The notes below the pieces were generated by a model. It worked only from the letters and a program-made list of their open reading frames with translations, had not been told where the DNA came from and ran no database searches. Shown here in pieces: positions 1-10,032 of a stretch of DNA of 64,000 nucleotides. The translations under genes and the position numbers were made by a program. Source of the DNA: an uncultured Porphyromonadaceae bacterium (GTDB lineage: Bacteria > Bacteroidota > Bacteroidia > Bacteroidales > Muribaculaceae); NCBI GenBank assembly GCA_947177635.1, contig CAMWVQ010000001.1, forward strand, positions 80,640 through 144,639. Reading direction: 5' to 3'. Within the stretch, counting starts at the first letter, position 1. The number at the start of each line of letters is the position of its first letter.

Positions 1-420
1 GCCGAAGGTGGCGACGATTACTATTACAACCATGAATTCAACGCTTATGCCAATTACGGCATGGCCATAGGTTCTCCCTTTATGGTCTCACCAATCTACA
101 ACACCGACGGATACCTGCAATTCGCCTCAAACCGCATCAGGGGATTCCATATCGGGCTGGAGGGAGACATCACCCCGCAGGTGTCATACAGGCTGCTCGG
201 AGGCTACCGCCGGTCATGGGGTAGCGGCCGCATCCCTTTCATCAATCCCAAGGATGACACCTCTTTCATGGCGGAAGCTTCCTACTCCCCCGTCAGGCTT
301 CCCGGCCTGACCGTCAAGGCGGCATTCGGTCTCGACCACGGGGAATTATACGGCAACACGGCAGGCGGAATGGTCACAATATCATACACCGGCCTTATCA
401 CAATACCCAGAAAACGATGA
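1..420 (+). CDS. C-terminal fragment of capsule assembly Wzi-family outer-membrane protein (5' truncated by window edge)
   Basis: Frame 1 is open from base 1 to the TGA at 420; beta-barrel-like alternation (GLEGDITPQVSYRLLGGYRRSWG, GMVTISYTGLITIP) and polysaccharide-locus neighbours. Confidence 0.6.
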   Translation, partial: AEGGDDYYYNHEFNAYANYGMAIGSPFMVSPIYNTDGYLQFASNRIRGFHIGLEGDITPQVSYRLLGGYRRSWGSGRIPFINPKDDTSFMAEASYSPVRLPGLTVKAAFGLDHGELYGNTAGGMVTISYTGLITIPRKR

Positions 421-917
421 TTATGAACAACTCCACATATTCCTCCCTGACGAAAGCCCTGAGCCGGCCCGTATCTCTTATGGGCCTGTTTGTCGCGGCG
501 ATGCTCCTGGGGGGATGCACCCGGAACAACGGCGACATCGGCGACTGGTTCGGGAAATGGCAGGTGATGGAAATCCGCGTTGACGGGGTCGCAGAAACCG
601 ACTATGAGCCTCGTCATTTCTGGGAATTCCAGAATGACATCATCCGGTTGGTTTGGGTCGGCCCTAACGGCTACGACCGCGACACATATTACTGCTTCGG
701 CACGTGGAAGCAACCATCTGACAACGCCATGGTCTTCGACTTCTCACACAGCGATGACAGCGGACGTCTGCTTTACCGCCCGTTCAGCGCGATGCACTTC
801 CCCGGCGACAGGCCTTTCACCCTGACCATCTCGGATGTCTCCGGCAAAACCTGCACGATGAAGTATGTAGAGGAGTCCACCTCGACAGAATACACCTACC
901 TGCTGCGCAAGCGATAG
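417..917 (+). CDS. Lipocalin-like lipoprotein
   Basis: Signal peptide with lipobox LLGGC; FGKWQVMEIRVDG...YCFGTWK resembles Bacteroidales lipocalin-like proteins; overlaps the previous stop by 4 nt. Confidence 0.55.
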   Translation: MIMNNSTYSSLTKALSRPVSLMGLFVAAMLLGGCTRNNGDIGDWFGKWQVMEIRVDGVAETDYEPRHFWEFQNDIIRLVWVGPNGYDRDTYYCFGTWKQPSDNAMVFDFSHSDDSGRLLYRPFSAMHFPGDRPFTLTISDVSGKTCTMKYVEESTSTEYTYLLRKR

Positions 918-1003
918 GTTTTCATAAAGGGAAGCAACCATTGCCCTAAGGCTCCTCTTTCTCTCTGACTCTCCCATTCACAAACAAGCAAAACAAGCCC
1001 AAT

Positions 1004-1993
1004 ATGCCACGCAACATACAACACGCCCTCGTCACCGGAGCCGACGGTTTCATCGGCTCGCATCTCGTCGACCTGCTCCTCTCCCGGGGAATCAAGGTCA
1101 GAGCCCTATGCCAGTACAACTCATTCAACAACTGGGGATGGCTCGAAGGGAAATCCGACCCCAATCTTGAGATTGTCTGCGGAGATGTGCGCGACGCGGC
1201 CTTCTGCCGTCATATCGCGAAAGATGTGGACACGATATTCCACCTCGCGGCCCTCATAGCGATTCCTTACAGCTATGTCGCTCCCGAAAGCTATGTCGAC
1301 ACCAACATCACAGGCACACTCAATATGTGCCAGGCCGCCAAAGACCTCAATACCGGACGGTTGATTGTCACCTCAACCTCCGAGGTCTACGGAACAGCCC
1401 AGTATGTGCCTATTGACGAAAAGCATCCCCGTCAGCCGCAGTCACCCTACTCCGCTACGAAAATCGGAGCGGACGCAATCGCCAAGAGTTTTTTCAACGC
1501 GTTCAACCTCCCGGTGGTAATAGCGCGGCCCTTCAACACCTACGGCCCGCGCCAGAGCGCCAGGGCAATCATCCCCACCATAATCTCTCAGATTGCCAAC
1601 GGCGAACGCCGTATCAAGGTCGGAGACCTCTCCCCCACCCGTGACTTCAACTTCGTGGAAGACACCTGCCGCGGATTCCTGGCTCTCGCCCAGGCCGACG
1701 GCATCGAGGGGGAGGAGATAAACATCGCCACAGGCACAGAGGTCACCATGGCGGAAACCCTCAGGCTTATCGCCGAACTGATGGAGGCTGATGTCGAATA
1801 TGTGGTTGACCCCGAGCGTCTGCGCCCCTCCAAGAGCGAGGTGTTCAGGCTCTGCGGCGACAACACCAAAATCACCGGACTCACCTCCTGGCGTCCGGAA
1901 GTGACTTTGCGTGAGGGGTTGGCCCACACGATTGCGTGGTTTACCGACAGCGGCAACCTGTCGCGATACAAGTCCGACATATACAACCAATAA
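1004..1993 (+). CDS. NAD-dependent epimerase/dehydratase, LegB-like UDP-sugar 4,6-dehydratase
   Basis: SDR Rossmann motif VTGADGFIGSHL, YSATKIGAD (YxxxK), RPFNTYGPRQSARAIIPTII. Confidence 0.8.
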   Translation: MPRNIQHALVTGADGFIGSHLVDLLLSRGIKVRALCQYNSFNNWGWLEGKSDPNLEIVCGDVRDAAFCRHIAKDVDTIFHLAALIAIPYSYVAPESYVDTNITGTLNMCQAAKDLNTGRLIVTSTSEVYGTAQYVPIDEKHPRQPQSPYSATKIGADAIAKSFFNAFNLPVVIARPFNTYGPRQSARAIIPTIISQIANGERRIKVGDLSPTRDFNFVEDTCRGFLALAQADGIEGEEINIATGTEVTMAETLRLIAELMEADVEYVVDPERLRPSKSEVFRLCGDNTKITGLTSWRPEVTLREGLAHTIAWFTDSGNLSRYKSDIYNQ

Positions 1994-1998
1994 GCCGT

Positions 1999-2943
1999 AT
2001 GGAGAAAGTCGGAATACTTTTCCTTGGTGGGGCCAAACGTGTCTCGATGGCAGAGAAATTCATCTGCGCCGGACGGAAGCTCGGCATCCAGGCGGAGATT
2101 TTCAGCTATGAACTGTGTCGGGAAGTGCCTGTCGCATCGGTGGCCGGCATAATCACCGGCCTGAAATGGAGCGACCCAGCCATATACGACGACCTCCACA
2201 GAAAAGTGGCCGAATATGGCATACGGCTCATGGTGCCGTTTGTCGACGGAGCCGTGGAGGTGGCCGCCCGCTACCGCGACCTATACGGGGATGTCACAGT
2301 TCCGGTCGGAGACGCCGTTGACGCCGCCCGGATGTTCGACAAAATCGAGGCTGACCGCCTGTTCCGTGAGAAAGGGTTGCCCGTACCTGCCGCCAATGGA
2401 TTTCCCCTCATTGCGAAACCCCGTTTCGGATCCGCATCAAAAGGGATAAAGGTAATCACCGACAGCGACGCCCTCCGCTCACTCAAGCATCCTGAAGACT
2501 ACCTCATACAGGAATATATATCCCCCCGCAAGGAAATCACGGTTGACTGCTATGTGTCGCTGGCAGGAGAAACCATAACCGCCGTGCCGCGTTACCGCCT
2601 TGAGACCCAGGGTGGCGAAGCTTCTGTCACAGAAACATTCCGCGACCCGGAGGTCGAACGGCTCGCCCGGGAAACTCTCGCGGCCACCGGGCTGCGCGGC
2701 GCGGTGACGATACAGATGCTGCGCGACACCCGCGACAACAGGCTGATGCTTATGGAAATCAATCCCCGTCTGGGGGGAGGGGCGGTCTGCGCGTGCCGTG
2801 CCGGAGCCGATTTGCCGGGATTCATCCTGCGCGACACCCTCGGCATTCCGGTTGAGCCTTGTGATGGCTGGAAAAGCCACATTCGTGTATGCCGCTATTT
2901 TTCAGAAGTTGCGTTTGACATGGGCACACCCCAGAATAACTGA
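1999..2943 (+). CDS. ATP-grasp domain protein (CarB-like ligase) in nonulosonate cassette
   Basis: ATP-grasp motifs PLIAKPRFGSASKGIKVI and MLMEINPRLGGG; ATG at 1999 chosen over the ORF-track start at 1936, which overlaps the upstream gene. Confidence 0.75.
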   Translation: MEKVGILFLGGAKRVSMAEKFICAGRKLGIQAEIFSYELCREVPVASVAGIITGLKWSDPAIYDDLHRKVAEYGIRLMVPFVDGAVEVAARYRDLYGDVTVPVGDAVDAARMFDKIEADRLFREKGLPVPAANGFPLIAKPRFGSASKGIKVITDSDALRSLKHPEDYLIQEYISPRKEITVDCYVSLAGETITAVPRYRLETQGGEASVTETFRDPEVERLARETLAATGLRGAVTIQMLRDTRDNRLMLMEINPRLGGGAVCACRAGADLPGFILRDTLGIPVEPCDGWKSHIRVCRYFSEVAFDMGTPQNN

Positions 2944-2951
2944 ACATCGCT

Positions 2952-3956
2952 ATGAACAAAGTCATAATAATCGCCGAAGCGGGCGTGAACCACAACGGAG
3001 ACTATGGCCGTGCCGTGGAGATGGTGCGGGCGGCCAAAGAGGCCGGAGCCGACTATGTGAAATTCCAGACTGCCGTACCCGAACTTGTCATCTCTTCCGT
3101 GGCCCCTAAAGCGGAATACCAGAAGGAAACCACCGGCAACAGTGAAAGCCAGCTGGAGATGTGCCGGAAAATCCACCTCAAACTCGACGACTACCTTCCG
3201 CTGGCAGAACTCTGCCGTGAGGAAGGCATAGGGTTCATGTCCACCCCGTTCGACCTGGTCTCCATCGACTGCCTCGCCCCTCTCGGGATGGACTTCTGGA
3301 AAATACCCTCCGGAGAAATCACCAACCTCCCCTACCTTAGGAAAATCGCCGGGAAGGGTGGAAAGGTAATACTCTCGACCGGCATGTCGGAATTGCCTGA
3401 AATAGAGGCTGCAATGGCTGTGTTGGAATCAGGAGGAATCCCCCGCCGCGACATATCCCTGCTGCATTGCAACACCCAGTATCCGACCCCCATGCGCGAT
3501 GTCAACCTCAAGGCAATGGAGCAGTTGCGGTCACTGAATCCCGGTATGGTAGGCTACAGCGACCACACCGTCGGAATCGAGGTGCCGGTGGCGGCCGTAG
3601 CCTTGGGTGCCTCCATCATTGAGAAGCATTTCACACTCGACAAGTCGCTTCCCGGCCCCGACCACCGCGCGTCGCTTGACCCCGCCGAACTGAAAGCTAT
3701 GGTCAAGGCAATAAGAAACATAGAGCAGGCCGTAGGTGACGGAGAAAAGCATGTCTCTGACTCCGAACGCCCCAACATCGAGGTCGCCCGCAAGAGCATC
3801 ATCGCCGCCCGCGACATAAAGGCAGGTGAAATCCTTTCGGAGGAGAACCTGACCGTGAAACGCCCCGGCAACGGTATATCCCCTATGCGCTGGGACGAGA
3901 TAATCGGCACCCGCGCCATCCGTGATTTCCAGGCCGACCATCTTATCGAGGTCTGA
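2952..3956 (+). CDS. N-acetylneuraminate synthase family protein (NeuB/LegI-like)
   Basis: IIAEAGVNHNGD, KIPSGEITNLPYL, GYSDHT, IIEKHFTLDKSLPGPDHRASL plus a C-terminal SAF-like domain (VARKSIIAARDIKAGEILSEENLTVKRPG). Confidence 0.88.
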   Translation: MNKVIIIAEAGVNHNGDYGRAVEMVRAAKEAGADYVKFQTAVPELVISSVAPKAEYQKETTGNSESQLEMCRKIHLKLDDYLPLAELCREEGIGFMSTPFDLVSIDCLAPLGMDFWKIPSGEITNLPYLRKIAGKGGKVILSTGMSELPEIEAAMAVLESGGIPRRDISLLHCNTQYPTPMRDVNLKAMEQLRSLNPGMVGYSDHTVGIEVPVAAVALGASIIEKHFTLDKSLPGPDHRASLDPAELKAMVKAIRNIEQAVGDGEKHVSDSERPNIEVARKSIIAARDIKAGEILSEENLTVKRPGNGISPMRWDEIIGTRAIRDFQADHLIEV

Positions 3957-4010
3957 AAGTTTCAAGCCAGATACCGGGCCATCCGGTGATGATTGATTGT
4001 TATAATCGAT

Positions 4011-4907
4011 ATGGATAACGACAACAGACAAACCGAAGAATCCGCAACCCCACTGAAGAGTGTGGTTGCAGGAATTATACAACGGCTTGCCCCGAAATAT
4101 GGAACCGGGGAGGCCCGCGAGATGTCGCGTATCATTTTCGAGAACCTGAAGGGATGGAATCCTGTAGAGCTCGCCATACGCCAGGATGAACCGGTCAGCA
4201 ACTTCATCACCGGGAAAATAGAGGGCATAATCACCCGTCTCCTTGACGACGAGCCTATACAGCAGATTTTCGGGAACACCTGTTTTTACGGGATGAAACT
4301 CAAAGTGACACGCGACACCCTCATTCCACGTCCTGAGACGGCCGAACTGGTAGACATCATCGTGAAGGAGAACCAACAGAAAGACCTCCGCGTGCTTGAC
4401 GCAGGCACCGGCTCGGGATGTATCGCCATCGCCCTGTCGCGCAACCTGCCGTTCCCGCAGGTCACTGCCATAGACATCAGCGGAAAAGCCCTGGAGGTGG
4501 CGTCTGAAAACGCCGGGAATCTCCACGCCCGCGTAGGTTTCCTCAACGTCGACATCCTCACCCTTCCGGCCGGCCTTGACGGCAAGGTCTTCGACATCAT
4601 TGTCAGCAATCCCCCATACATAGCCGAGAAGGAGAAAGCCGCCATGGAGCGCAATGTGGTCGACTTCGAACCGGCTTCGGCTCTCTTCGTCCCTGATTCC
4701 GACCCGTTGAGATTCTATACCGCCCTGCTCCGGAGTGCCGACGGCGCCCTGCTTGCTCCCGGTGGAAGAATATATTTTGAAATCAACCCCGAATATGCCG
4801 CCGACCTGAAAAAGGAGGCGGAAAATCTCGGGTTCATCGACGTCACACTTATCCGCGACACATATGGCAAGCTACGCTTCCTTACGGCCAAAAAAGAAAA
4901 TATCTGA
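4011..4907 (+). CDS. prmC: Peptide chain release factor N(5)-glutamine methyltransferase
   Basis: VLDAGTGSGCIAIAL and NPPYI motifs, LIPRPETAELV; ATG 4011 (MDNDNRQ) preferred over 3993. Confidence 0.88.
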   Translation: MDNDNRQTEESATPLKSVVAGIIQRLAPKYGTGEAREMSRIIFENLKGWNPVELAIRQDEPVSNFITGKIEGIITRLLDDEPIQQIFGNTCFYGMKLKVTRDTLIPRPETAELVDIIVKENQQKDLRVLDAGTGSGCIAIALSRNLPFPQVTAIDISGKALEVASENAGNLHARVGFLNVDILTLPAGLDGKVFDIIVSNPPYIAEKEKAAMERNVVDFEPASALFVPDSDPLRFYTALLRSADGALLAPGGRIYFEINPEYAADLKKEAENLGFIDVTLIRDTYGKLRFLTAKKENI

Positions 4908-5382
4908 GGCCACGGCCATGCAGCGGCTGGAGTCTCTTTGCGTCGCCGGGGAACATTGCCGCCATGAGCTGCTTGAGAAACTGCGCAAATGGGGGATGTC
5001 TGCCGATGAATGCGACAGGATTCTCGATTCCCTGGAGACCCGCAGGTTCTTCGATGACTCACGGTTCGCCTCGGCTTTCGTGCGCGACAAACTCCTATAC
5101 AACAAATGGGGCCGTATGAAAATCTCGGTCGCGCTGAAAGCCAAACGTATTCCCACCGGACTGATTGATGAGGCTTTCGACGAGATTGAGGAGGAGGAGT
5201 ATGCAAGAGTTGCGCGCGATTTCCTGACCGCAAAAGCCCGAACCATCAAGGAGGGATACACTTACGAGGGACGAACGAAACTCTATCGCGCCGGACTGGC
5301 ACGGGGATTCGAGTCGTCACTTGTCGCAAGAATCGTGAAATCGCCTGCCACATGGGGCGAACATCCGGAATGCGATGAATGA
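4864..5382 (+). CDS. recX: Regulatory protein RecX
   Basis: RRFFDDSRFASAFVRDKLLYNKWGRMKISVALKAKRIP is RecX-like; overlaps the prmC 3' end by 44 nt if 4864 is the start. Confidence 0.75.
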   Translation: MASYASLRPKKKISEATAMQRLESLCVAGEHCRHELLEKLRKWGMSADECDRILDSLETRRFFDDSRFASAFVRDKLLYNKWGRMKISVALKAKRIPTGLIDEAFDEIEEEEYARVARDFLTAKARTIKEGYTYEGRTKLYRAGLARGFESSLVARIVKSPATWGEHPECDE

Positions 5383-6136
5383 CCCCGCCGCTCACCGACA
5401 GGGAGGTTTCATCCGTACACTGCCTCTGCTTGCAAAAGACCTCGCCTCCGATCTGACACGGATGCTGTTCCCGGCGTGTTGCCCCGTGTGTCACAGGGCC
5501 TTGGTCAAGGGGGAAAATCTACTATGCCTGGAATGCCGGTGGAAGCTTCCCCGCGCCAACTATCATCTCACCTCAGACAACCAGTTGCTCCACAAGCTTG
5601 TGGATATAAACGCGCCGATTGAGAAAGCCGCATCGTTTTTCTTCTACAAGAACAGCAGCCCATACAGCCGCCTTATCCGCGACGCCAAATACAATGGACG
5701 CCCGGCAATCAACCGTGAGCTGGCGCGGACCTTCGCCCGCGAACTGCGTCCAACCGGATTTTTCGATGATATCGACCTGATAATCCCGGTGCCGCTCCAC
5801 TGGTTCAAACGGCTGCGGCGCGGTTACAACCAGACTGAATACATAGCCCGGGGAATCAGCGACATAACCGCGCTGCCTGTGTCCTACAACCTGCGTGCCG
5901 GCAAAAGCCATTCCACACAAACCCATAAGACAGGAAAGGAGCGCCGCACGGCGGCACTCCTTGATGTGTTCAAAGTAATCGGAGCTGACGAACTTGACGG
6001 ACGTCACATTCTATTGGTAGATGACGTGATAACCACCGGTTCAACAATTCTCTCCTGCGCGCGTGCGTTGCACGGTGGCGTAAACGACCTGCGCATCTCC
6101 GTGCTGTCACTCGCCACAACCAGACTCGGGCAATAG
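5375..6136 (+). CDS. ComF family protein (phosphoribosyltransferase)
   Basis: N-terminal CPVC...CLEC zinc motif, C-terminal ILLVDDVITTGSTI PRPP motif. Confidence 0.85.
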   Translation: MNDPAAHRQGGFIRTLPLLAKDLASDLTRMLFPACCPVCHRALVKGENLLCLECRWKLPRANYHLTSDNQLLHKLVDINAPIEKAASFFFYKNSSPYSRLIRDAKYNGRPAINRELARTFARELRPTGFFDDIDLIIPVPLHWFKRLRRGYNQTEYIARGISDITALPVSYNLRAGKSHSTQTHKTGKERRTAALLDVFKVIGADELDGRHILLVDDVITTGSTILSCARALHGGVNDLRISVLSLATTRLGQ

Positions 6137-6140
6137 CCGG

Positions 6141-6659
6141 TCAGCGGTCGAAGAACGGCGACTTGGAGGACGCAGAGACGGGTATCGCGAAATACTGGCT
6201 GCATCCGGGCAACAAGCCCATACGCTCCGCACCCATCCCGGCCGAGAACATGACACGGGTGTCTACCCTCTCGTCGGCGGCCGTTGCGACGGCCGAGCCT
6301 ATGGCGATTCCAACATCGGTCGGATTGAACGCACAAGGCACATTAGCAGGCTTTTCACCGCAGGAGGGGAATCCGCAATGACGGCAGTTAAGCCCCATCA
6401 CCTGTGAACGGGTGGCAATCACCAGCACACAGTCGGCCTGCAGGATGTTGCCGCTGTCGCGCTTGTAGACCGGGCGCCCGGTCTCCTCGTGAAGTTCCAT
6501 CATCACCTCCGACAACCGCTTGATGTCATCCCCGGTCAGCAGACAGCATTCAAGGATGTCGACACCTTTCGCTTTCGGGGCGGTTCGGGCGGCGGTCATC
6601 ATCCGGCGTCCGGCCTCGATAACCCGCTCGCGGCGGCTTTCTCTCTCTTCGATAATCAT
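6141..6659 (-). CDS. DUF2148 ferredoxin-domain protein
   Basis: Cys motif CRHCGFPSCGEKPANVPCAFN and AIGSAVATAADERVDTRVM. Confidence 0.75.
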   Translation of the reverse strand: MIIEERESRRERVIEAGRRMMTAARTAPKAKGVDILECCLLTGDDIKRLSEVMMELHEETGRPVYKRDSGNILQADCVLVIATRSQVMGLNCRHCGFPSCGEKPANVPCAFNPTDVGIAIGSAVATAADERVDTRVMFSAGMGAERMGLLPGCSQYFAIPVSASSKSPFFDR

Positions 6660-6696
6660 AATGTTGTCGTGTATGTGTGGTCAACAGACCGGAACA

Positions 6697-7749
6697 TCAA
6701 TCGATAATCAGCATCGCGTCGCCGTATGCGCCGAACTTGTATCCCTCATTGACAGCCATATCATAGGCTTTCATCACCAGCTCGTATCCGCCGAAGGCGC
6801 AAACCATCATCAGCATGGTGGAGTAAGGCATATGGAAGCCGGTGATCAGGGAGGTGCTGACGGTGAAGTCATACGGAGGGAAGATGAACTTGTTGGTCCA
6901 TCCGGTATAAGTTTTCATATGGCCCCCCATGCTGACCGCGCTCGCGATTCCGCGCAGGGTGGATGTGCCGACGGCGCATACCTGTTTGCCGTTGTCCTTC
7001 GCCTGATTGACCATGTCGACAAGCCCCTCGGTGACAGACATGTCCTCCGAGTCCATACGGTGCTTTGTAAGGTCCTCGACATCGATTTCACGGAAAGCCC
7101 CGAGTCCGCAGTGTACGGTGAGGAATCCCTGCTCGACACCTTTGATTTCAAGGCGTTTCAACAGCTCGCGGCTGAAATGGATTCCGGCAGAAGGGGCAAC
7201 CACCGCACCTTCGTTCTTTGCGAAGATTGTCTGGTATGCCTCGGCATCCTCCTCGTTGGCCTCACGCTTGATATACTCGGGCAGCGGGGTCTGTCCCAGG
7301 GCGTAAAGCGCGCCCTTGAACTCTTCGTGGGGGCCGTCATAGAGGAAACGCAGTGTGCGGCCTCGCGAGGTCGTGTTGTCAATCACCTCGGCAACCATCG
7401 ACTCATCCTCGCCGAAATACAGCTTGTTGCCGATACGAATCTTCCGGGCCGGCTCGACAAGCACATCCCAAAGTTTATGCTCGGGATTCAGCTCCCTGAG
7501 CAAAAATACTTCGATACGCGCACCGGTCTTCTCCTTGTTGCCGTAAAGACGGGCGGGGAATACCTTGGTATCGTTGAAAACCATCACGTCGCCATCGTCG
7601 AAATACTGGATGACATCTTTGAACTCCTTATGCTCGATTTCTCCGGTCTTGCGGTGGACTACCATCAGGCGGCATTCGTCACGATGGATGGCCGGGGTCT
7701 GGGCAATGAGGGCTTCGGGAAGCTTGAATTTGAACTGTGAAAGTTTCAT
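6697..7749 (-). CDS. queA: S-adenosylmethionine:tRNA ribosyltransferase-isomerase
   Basis: [58 protein letters not shown]. Confidence 0.92.
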   Translation of the reverse strand: MKLSQFKFKLPEALIAQTPAIHRDECRLMVVHRKTGEIEHKEFKDVIQYFDDGDVMVFNDTKVFPARLYGNKEKTGARIEVFLLRELNPEHKLWDVLVEPARKIRIGNKLYFGEDESMVAEVIDNTTSRGRTLRFLYDGPHEEFKGALYALGQTPLPEYIKREANEEDAEAYQTIFAKNEGAVVAPSAGIHFSRELLKRLEIKGVEQGFLTVHCGLGAFREIDVEDLTKHRMDSEDMSVTEGLVDMVNQAKDNGKQVCAVGTSTLRGIASAVSMGGHMKTYTGWTNKFIFPPYDFTVSTSLITGFHMPYSTMLMMVCAFGGYELVMKAYDMAVNEGYKFGAYGDAMLIID

Positions 7750-7827
7750 ATGAAGTAATTGGGGATATTTTGTGTTGGGTGGGGAATGTTTCTTAATTCT
7801 TTGAGAGAGCCGTTTTCGGCTATCCGG

Positions 7828-8703
7828 TCAGTCGCCGAGGGATTCCCGCGACATACGTTCCTGGTATGAGAGGATGTCGCGGCTGTCGGCACAATCTGTT
7901 TTTCCGGACGCGACATACTCCCCTGCGGGAACAATGACGGACTCTCCTCCGTCTGGCTGGGGTATCTCTATTTCCGAGCGGTAGATTCCGGCGACAGCAT
8001 CCTCTATCTCGAGGCAGTCTTCGATTCTGTAGTCACCGACACGGGTGCGCCTTAAAGCCGCCAGATGCGCCCCGGAGCCGAGTGCCAGGCCGATATCGCG
8101 GGCAAGCGCACGTATATATGTTCCTTTTGAGCAGACAATGCGCAATGTAAGCAGCATTTTGTCCGGGTCAAACCCGAGTATCTCTATCTGGTCGATGACG
8201 AGTGTCTTTGGCTTCAGTTCGACCTCCTCACCTCCTCGGGCCATCTTGTAGGCACGTTTTCCATCCACCTTGCAGGCGGAATATGCCGGAGGCACCTGGC
8301 TGATTGTGCCGACAAAGCGGGCAACTGCCCCGTCAACCATCTCGCGGTCTATATGGGCGGTGGGGAAAGTGGCGTCAACCGGAGTCTCCAGGTCAAACGA
8401 GGGGGTGGTTGAGCCAAGCTGCAGTGTGGCCACATATTCCTTCACTCCGGCCTGCAGGGTGTCAATCTGCTTGGTGGCTTTCCCGAGGCAGATCAGCATC
8501 ACGCCGGAGGCCAACGGGTCAAGAGTGCCCGCGTGACCGACTTTGAGTTTGCGGATGCCGTGATGGCGCACACGTCCGAGCAACGCCCCGCGCAGCTTCT
8601 TGACCACATGGAACGATGACCAGCCCAACGGCTTGTCGACAGCCCACACTCGGCCTTGCTGGAGGTCGAGGCGGCTTGTCACCGATTTATTATTGTTGTC
8701 CAA
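7828..8703 (-). CDS. truB: tRNA pseudouridine(55) synthase
   Basis: DKPLGWSSFHVVKKLR, KLKVGHAGTLDPLASGVMLICLGKATK, CSKGTYIRALARDIG. Confidence 0.93.
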   Translation of the reverse strand: MDNNNKSVTSRLDLQQGRVWAVDKPLGWSSFHVVKKLRGALLGRVRHHGIRKLKVGHAGTLDPLASGVMLICLGKATKQIDTLQAGVKEYVATLQLGSTTPSFDLETPVDATFPTAHIDREMVDGAVARFVGTISQVPPAYSACKVDGKRAYKMARGGEEVELKPKTLVIDQIEILGFDPDKMLLTLRIVCSKGTYIRALARDIGLALGSGAHLAALRRTRVGDYRIEDCLEIEDAVAGIYRSEIEIPQPDGGESVIVPAGEYVASGKTDCADSRDILSYQERMSRESLGD

Positions 8704-8748
8704 TGAAAAATAGTTGTAACGTTCTTAACAGGCGTGAGTATGGCTGTG

Positions 8749-9624
8749 TTACCAGCATATACACAATATGCCGACCAGCACGCAGTAAACCGAGAACCAG
8801 ATAAGTTTCCCTTTCTTGACAATCTCAAGCATCCACTTGCAGGCGATGCAGCCGACGATGAATGCCGCAAGGAATCCCACCAGCAGCGGAAGCCATCCAA
8901 GGGCGGCCTCGTCGGCGGGAGCCTCGAGCATCTTGCGGAAATCGAGCAACGCTTCGCCAAGAATCGGAATCACAACCATGAAGAAGGAGAACTGGGCCAC
9001 CTGCTCTCGGCGGTCGCCGATTATGATGCCGGTGGCGATGGTGGTGCCCGAACGGCTCAGGCCGGGCAAGACGGCGACGGCCTGGCTGCATCCGATGATG
9101 AACGCGTCATACCATGTGATGTTGCGCCCGGGAGTAGCCCCGGTGTCACCCTTGAGCATCGGCGCACGTCCACGCGATTTGACGGCTGTGCCACCCCTGC
9201 GGTTTGCGAAATAGGCGAACGCGAGAAGACTGGCGGTCACACACAGGCAGACACCTATCAGGGTCAGGTTGTCGCCTCCCCCCTCTTTGACGCCGAAAAA
9301 CTGCTCAACCTGCTCTTTGAATAGCACCCCGACGATTCCGACAGGCACACAGGAGAGAAGTATCTTCCAGACGTAGCGGCTGTTGGCGTCGTTGCGGAAT
9401 GTGAAGAATGATGTGCAAAGAGGCACGAACTCGCGCCACAATACCACCAGTGTCGACAACACCGTGGCCACATGCAGCACCACATTGAGCTGCAGGGCCT
9501 CCTCGCCGGGGAGGTTAAGGCCGAGGATTTCGCGGAATATCTCGATATGTCCGCTTGAGCTTATGGGGAGATACTCGGCGAGTCCCTGGACTATGCCAAG
9601 TATCAATGCGTCTAACCAATCCAT
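8749..9624 (-). CDS. uppP: Undecaprenyl-diphosphatase
   Basis: LGIVQGLAEYLPISSSGHIEI and LPGLSRSGTTIATGI signatures. Confidence 0.93.
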   Translation of the reverse strand: MDWLDALILGIVQGLAEYLPISSSGHIEIFREILGLNLPGEEALQLNVVLHVATVLSTLVVLWREFVPLCTSFFTFRNDANSRYVWKILLSCVPVGIVGVLFKEQVEQFFGVKEGGGDNLTLIGVCLCVTASLLAFAYFANRRGGTAVKSRGRAPMLKGDTGATPGRNITWYDAFIIGCSQAVAVLPGLSRSGTTIATGIIIGDRREQVAQFSFFMVVIPILGEALLDFRKMLEAPADEAALGWLPLLVGFLAAFIVGCIACKWMLEIVKKGKLIWFSVYCVLVGILCICW

Positions 9625-9657
9625 TTATAATCCTTGTTTTTTCAATTCCGGTTTGCG

Positions 9658-9993
9658 TCAGCTGGCACTCTCTTCTCCATTCCCGGGAGCATCACCCTTC
9701 GCTGGGGAAGGACGACGTATTATGGCATATCCCATCGACAGGAAGCCCAGGAACGCTATCGTCGGGCCGACGACAACACGCCTCGCGCTGAATATGTCGG
9801 GGTTGAACGCTTCCTCCGTGGAGCTTCCGCCAAGCATGAGCAGGAAGCCGACCACAATCAGCGCGCCGGCCACCGCCATCATCACGAAATTCTTCTTTCC
9901 CAAGGGAAACTGGGAAGCGGTTTCCTTGTCGAGCCTGCTGTCAGGCTGTTGTTTCCCGGCTCCCGAGCCGGGTCTATTCTGTTGTTTTACCAT
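9658..9993 (-). CDS. DUF3098-like small membrane protein
   Basis: Two TM helices (MMAVAGALIVVGFLLMLGG; VVGPTIAFLGFLSMGYAI), between ftsX and uppP. Confidence 0.7.
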   Translation of the reverse strand: MVKQQNRPGSGAGKQQPDSRLDKETASQFPLGKKNFVMMAVAGALIVVGFLLMLGGSSTEEAFNPDIFSARRVVVGPTIAFLGFLSMGYAIIRRPSPAKGDAPGNGEESAS

Positions 9994-10032
9994 TTGGAAA
10001 CTTCAATATAGTTTTTGTCTTGTGGTTCTCCC

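Noticed and set aside
3531-4526. 331-aa minus-strand ORF over the neuB-like and prmC genes
   Set aside because: Antisense shadow of two confidently identified genes.
6520-7740. 406-aa plus-strand ORF opposite queA
   Set aside because: Lies almost entirely antisense to the well-supported queA; long antisense frames are common here because of codon bias, and the translation shows no recognisable domain.
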